Shown here: positions 6,931 to 9,298 of the stretch, piece by piece | How the letters are laid out: every line of letters starts with the position of its first letter | Numbering within the stretch: position 1 is the first letter of the stretch | NCBI GenBank assembly: GCA_934230685.1 | Contig: CAKQFF010000069.1 | Location: 1 to 9,298 of the forward strand | Length of the DNA stretch: 9,298 bases | Direction of reading: 5' to 3' | Origin: an uncultured Prevotella sp. | Lineage (GTDB): Bacteria > Bacteroidota > Bacteroidia > Bacteroidales > Bacteroidaceae | The notes under the pieces: generated by a model | What the model was told of the DNA's origin: nothing | Seen by the model: the letters and a program-made list of their open reading frames with translations, nothing else | The model's database searches: none | Position numbers and translations under genes: made by a program

Positions 6931-7707
6931 TCAATGACGATTGTTTAATTTTTGCATTTCCACCTCTTTCACCTTCTTGAACAACTGCGATGCAAACACA
7001 AGATCATTGAGCTTGTCGTTGGTAGCCCCCATCACATCGTTCTTTGTGCCCTGCCATTCCTTATGGCCCTTGTAGATGAAGATGATGTTGTCGCCAATGC
7101 CCATCACCGAGTTCATGTCGTGGGTGTTGATGATGGTGGTGATGCCGAAGTCCTTGGTGATTGACGAGAGCAGTTCGTCGATAACGAGCGACGTGTGAGG
7201 GTCGAGACCCGAGTTAGGCTCATCGCAGAACAGATACTTGGGATTGAGCACAATGGCGCGGGCTATGGCCACACGCTTCTGCATACCGCCCGATATCTCG
7301 CCCGGAAACTTGTGCTGGGCATCGATAAGATTCACACGGTCGAGGCATTCCTGGGCACGGTGCACACGGTCGCGATAGTTCATGCTCGAGAACATGTCGA
7401 GCGGAAACATCACGTTCTCAAGCACCGACAGCGAGTCGAAAAGAGCAGCCGACTGGAAAATCATGCCCATCTCACGTCGCATCTGCACCTTCTCCTTCTT
7501 GCCCATAGCCACAAAGTTGCGTCCGTCGTAGAGCACCTCGCCACTTGTAGGCGTGAGCAATCCCACAAGATTCTTCATGAGCACCGTCTTGCCCGAACCG
7601 CTCTGTCCGATGATAAGGTTGGTCTTGCCGTCCTCAAACACGGCATTGATGTCCTTGAGCACTTCCTTGTCGCCGAACGACTTGCAAAGATGTTTTATTT
7701 CAATCAT
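6931..7707 (-). CDS. mlaF: MlaF-type ABC transporter ATPase
   Basis: The 258-residue cytoplasmic ATPase would drive the Mla-type phospholipid transport complex at the inner membrane together with MlaE. Walker A is GQSGSGKT (34-41). The Q-loop glutamine is in IFQSAALFDSL (Gln85). The ABC signature is SGGMQKR (139-145). Walker B is LFCDEP with catalytic Glu163, followed by NSGLDP. The H-loop is THD (His196). Length and the SAALFDSLSV segment fit the MlaF family. It lies 19 nt downstream of mlaE on the same strand and is clearly cotranscribed with it. Some related ATPases act with other MCE systems, but pairing with MlaE settles the general role. Confidence 0.88.
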   Translation of the reverse strand: MIEIKHLCKSFGDKEVLKDINAVFEDGKTNLIIGQSGSGKTVLMKNLVGLLTPTSGEVLYDGRNFVAMGKKEKVQMRREMGMIFQSAALFDSLSVLENVMFPLDMFSSMNYRDRVHRAQECLDRVNLIDAQHKFPGEISGGMQKRVAIARAIVLNPKYLFCDEPNSGLDPHTSLVIDELLSSITKDFGITTIINTHDMNSVMGIGDNIIFIYKGHKEWQGTKNDVMGATNDKLNDLVFASQLFKKVKEVEMQKLNNRH

Positions 7708-7726
7708 AGCGATTAATTCTTTTTTT

Positions 7727-8473
7727 TTAACTGAGTAATTGGGTGAGGAACACGTCGGAGAACAATATCAGCACGCTCGACGACACCACAGCATCTGTAC
7801 TCGCCTTGCCCACCTCGACAGAGCCACCCTCGACAGAGTAGCCGAAATAGCTCGACACGCTCGATATGATGAAGGCAAACACAAGGCTCTTGATGATACT
7901 CATCCACATAAACCAGGAGTTGAAGGAGTGCTGCAGGCCAAGTGTAAGGTCTTCGGGCGAGAGGATGTGTCCGATGTAAGCCGTGCCGTAGGCTCCAAGA
8001 ATACCCGTGGCCGAGGAGAAGATCACGAGGAACGGCATCAAGGTGACGAGTCCCAGTATCTTCGGCAATATCAGATAGTTGGCAGAGTTAACGCCCATGA
8101 TGTCGAGAGCGTCAATCTGCTGGGTCACACGCATTGTGCCAAGCTCCGAGGCGATATTTGAGCCAACCTTTCCCGCAAGAATCAAGCACATGATGCTCGA
8201 AGAAAACTCCAGCAGCAAGATCTCGCGAGTGGTGTAGCCCGACACCCAGCGCGGCATCCACGGGCTTTGGATGTTGAGCTTCATCTGGATGCAGATAACG
8301 GCTCCGATGAAGAACGAGATAAGCAGCACAATGCCAATGGAGTCGACACCAAGAGCCGACATCTCCTTGATATACTGCTTCATAAACATTCGCATACGCT
8401 CTGGGCGCGAGAAGGAGCGGCCCATCAATATCAGGTATCGCCCCAACGTGTTTAAGTATTTCAATATCAACAT
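7727..8473 (-). CDS. mlaE: MlaE-type ABC transporter permease
   Basis: The 248-residue inner-membrane permease belongs to the complex that moves phospholipids between inner and outer membranes and helps keep outer-membrane lipid asymmetry. The family signature spans about residues 100-128 (AGKVGSNIASELG, then QIDALDIMGV). Hydrophobic segments lie at about 45-65, 88-103, 133-160, 190-210 and 228-246, with an amphipathic N-terminal region. The ATG at 8471-8473 lies about 20 nt from the predicted start of transcription. It is the first gene of the mlaE-mlaF pair. The MCE-domain substrate-binding subunit (MlaD) is not in the window and is presumably encoded elsewhere. Confidence 0.9.
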   Translation of the reverse strand: MLILKYLNTLGRYLILMGRSFSRPERMRMFMKQYIKEMSALGVDSIGIVLLISFFIGAVICIQMKLNIQSPWMPRWVSGYTTREILLLEFSSSIMCLILAGKVGSNIASELGTMRVTQQIDALDIMGVNSANYLILPKILGLVTLMPFLVIFSSATGILGAYGTAYIGHILSPEDLTLGLQHSFNSWFMWMSIIKSLVFAFIISSVSSYFGYSVEGGSVEVGKASTDAVVSSSVLILFSDVFLTQLLS

Positions 8474-8501
8474 AATCTTGTTGTGATTTAATTTGTTTTT
8501 G

Positions 8502-8509
8502 CAAAAGTA
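8502..8509 (-). promoter_or_regulatory. -7 box of the mlaE-mlaF promoter
   Basis: On the - strand TACTTTTG matches TAnnTTTG perfectly, 28 nt before the mlaE ATG. No clear TTTG -33 box lies at the usual distance. The leader would be only about 20 nt. Confidence 0.5.
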
Positions 8510-8603
8510 ACAATAAAAAGGTAAAAACTAAGCATTAGGTTTGAGTTTTTTATTTTTTTGATAAACTTGATGCCGACAAGAGTAGTACAAACTTCTGGAG
8601 AAT

Positions 8604-8755
8604 GTCAAAATGTCATTAGTCATTAAGTCATTAAGAAATTGGGAATGTGTCTTTGCTCTATAGTATAATAAAAATATAATCATATTTTTATTATACTATA
8701 AGGAATGACTGCAACTTCAAATTCTTAATGACTTAATGACTAATGACATTTTGAC
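8604..8755. repeat. 152-bp nested palindromic element (MITE- or REP-like)
   Basis: The outer arms, 8604-8637 and 8722-8755, are perfect 34-bp inverted repeats. They are themselves built from near-tandem GTCATTA units (GTCATTA, GTCATTAA, GTCATTAA). Inside is a second, AT-only-like palindrome with perfect 19-bp arms (8659-8677 and 8682-8700) around AATC. The spacer between the arms is otherwise unpaired. No transposase or ORF is present and I see no clear target-site duplication. It may be a non-autonomous mobile element, a dispersed extragenic palindrome, or a barrier between the divergent mlaE and lptB genes. Confidence 0.75.
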
Positions 8756-8820
8756 CACATTGTTTAGGTGCTTGAGTCTTTACTTTTTCGTGATTAGCGT
8801 AATGGTGTGGGAAAGCAAAA

Positions 8821-8870
8821 TTTTTACTCTCTCGGCAGAGAAAAATTATTTCCTCGGCAGGGAGTAAAAA
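8821..8870. repeat. Hairpin region with two CTCGGCAG copies
   Basis: TTTTTACTCTCT (8821-8832) and AGGGAGTAAAAA (8859-8870) form an inverted repeat of 12 bp with one wobble. CTCGGCAG occurs at 8831-8838 and again at 8853-8860, 22 bp apart (about two helical turns). Each copy is flanked by short complementary bases around CGGC. No U-tract follows on either strand, so a plain terminator is unlikely. A protein-binding site or mRNA structure upstream of lptB is possible. Confidence 0.4.
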
Positions 8871-8967
8871 AGCAAGCAATGAGAGGTGTGTACTGTGTGG
8901 GTACATACATTCATCAGAATTTAACATTAATTTTAGAGCCATGAATAATAACTTAAAATAAATAGCG

Positions 8968-8975
8968 TAACTTTG
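8968..8975 (+). promoter_or_regulatory. -7 box of the lptB promoter
   Basis: TAACTTTG is a perfect TAnnTTTG match, 17 nt before the ATG at 8993. A -33 TTTG at the expected distance (about 8944-8949) is not seen, so this is a partial match. The leader would be very short. Confidence 0.45.
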
Positions 8976-8992
8976 CAGAATAATAAAAAAGA

Positions 8993-9298
8993 ATGGAAAT
9001 GAACGAAAATGAAATAGACGACAAGCCCCACCGCATGGTGCTTCGCACAGAAGGACTGGTGAAACGCTATGGCAAGCGCACGGTGGTGAACGACGTGTCG
9101 ATAAACGTGAAGCAGGGAGAGATTGTAGGTTTGCTCGGCCCTAACGGAGCCGGAAAGACCACATCCTTCTATATGACCACGGGCCTTATCGTGCCCAACG
9201 CCGGACATATCTACCTCGACCAGCAGGACATCACCGACTATCCCGTGTATAAGCGAGCACGTGCCGGCATCGGCTATCTGCCACAGGAGGCGAGCGTG
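8993..9298 (+). CDS. lptB: LptB, LPS-export ABC ATPase (5' part)
   Basis: The first 102 residues are present and the gene continues beyond the window. LptB is the cytoplasmic ATPase of the LptB2FG complex, which extracts lipopolysaccharide from the inner membrane and pushes it along the Lpt bridge. Walker A is GPNGAGKT (49-56). The segment [10 protein letters not shown] is typical of LptB. The Q-loop is in [10 protein letters not shown] (Gln98), the most specific LptB signature here. The ATG at 8993 is chosen as the first in frame after the -7 box; the ATG at 8999 is an equally possible start. It is divergent from mlaE. Confidence 0.92.
   Translation, partial: MEMNENEIDDKPHRMVLRTEGLVKRYGKRTVVNDVSINVKQGEIVGLLGPNGAGKTTSFYMTTGLIVPNAGHIYLDQQDITDYPVYKRARAGIGYLPQEASV

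Noticed and set aside
8879..8944. 21-codon frame upstream of lptB as a leader peptide
   Set aside because: No start signal or attenuator structure follows it, and it lies upstream of the predicted lptB start of transcription.
8733..9208. Two - strand frames of 69 and 91 codons near lptB
   Set aside because: One crosses the palindrome and hairpin region, the other is antisense to lptB; neither resembles a protein family.

Overview
The window looks like chromosomal DNA of a Bacteroidales bacterium, most likely Prevotella or a close relative. Promoters fit the Bacteroidetes pattern (TTTG at -33, TAnnTTTG at -7). Start codons sit in A-rich leaders without strong Shine-Dalgarno sequences. The gene content (a SusC/TonB-receptor-like porin, a GH32 enzyme with an N-terminal beta domain, MlaE/MlaF, LptB) also fits. 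The genus is inferred, not demonstrated.

Positions 1-6495 hold a compact fructan-use locus on the + strand. It has a membrane-anchored AraC-type regulator (698-1801), an outer-membrane TonB-receptor-like protein (2071-4377) and a secreted GH32 fructanase (4537-6432), closed by a strong terminator (6461-6495). A G-rich hairpin repeat with a U-tract lies between the last two genes and may reduce read-through into the enzyme. The expected logic is that the regulator senses a fructan-derived signal through its seven-helix membrane part, the enzyme releases fructose from fructan, and the outer-membrane protein admits sugars. No SusD, inner-membrane sugar transporter or fructokinase is present here.

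The main regulatory observation is a composite palindromic site present twice, upstream of the regulator on the - strand (463-502) and upstream of the porin on the + strand (1845-1898). Both copies have the same internal geometry, and each lies exactly 46 nt from a TAnnTTTG -7 box. They are probably operators of the regulator. The left copy points to a leftward transcript through a G-free imperfect repeat tract (214-340) that has no convincing gene.

Positions 6496-6930 form a convergent gap. It holds a candidate small RNA on the - strand with a consensus promoter (TTTG-N19-TATCTTTG) and its own hairpin/U7 terminator, followed by the terminator of the mla pair. Positions 6931-8473 (- strand) encode MlaF and MlaE, parts of an ABC system that moves lipid between the membranes. 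Positions 8474-8992 are intergenic and contain a 152-bp nested palindrome (34-bp perfect outer arms, 19-bp perfect inner arms) and a smaller hairpin region with two CTCGGCAG copies. The window ends inside lptB, the ATPase of lipopolysaccharide export, on the + strand.
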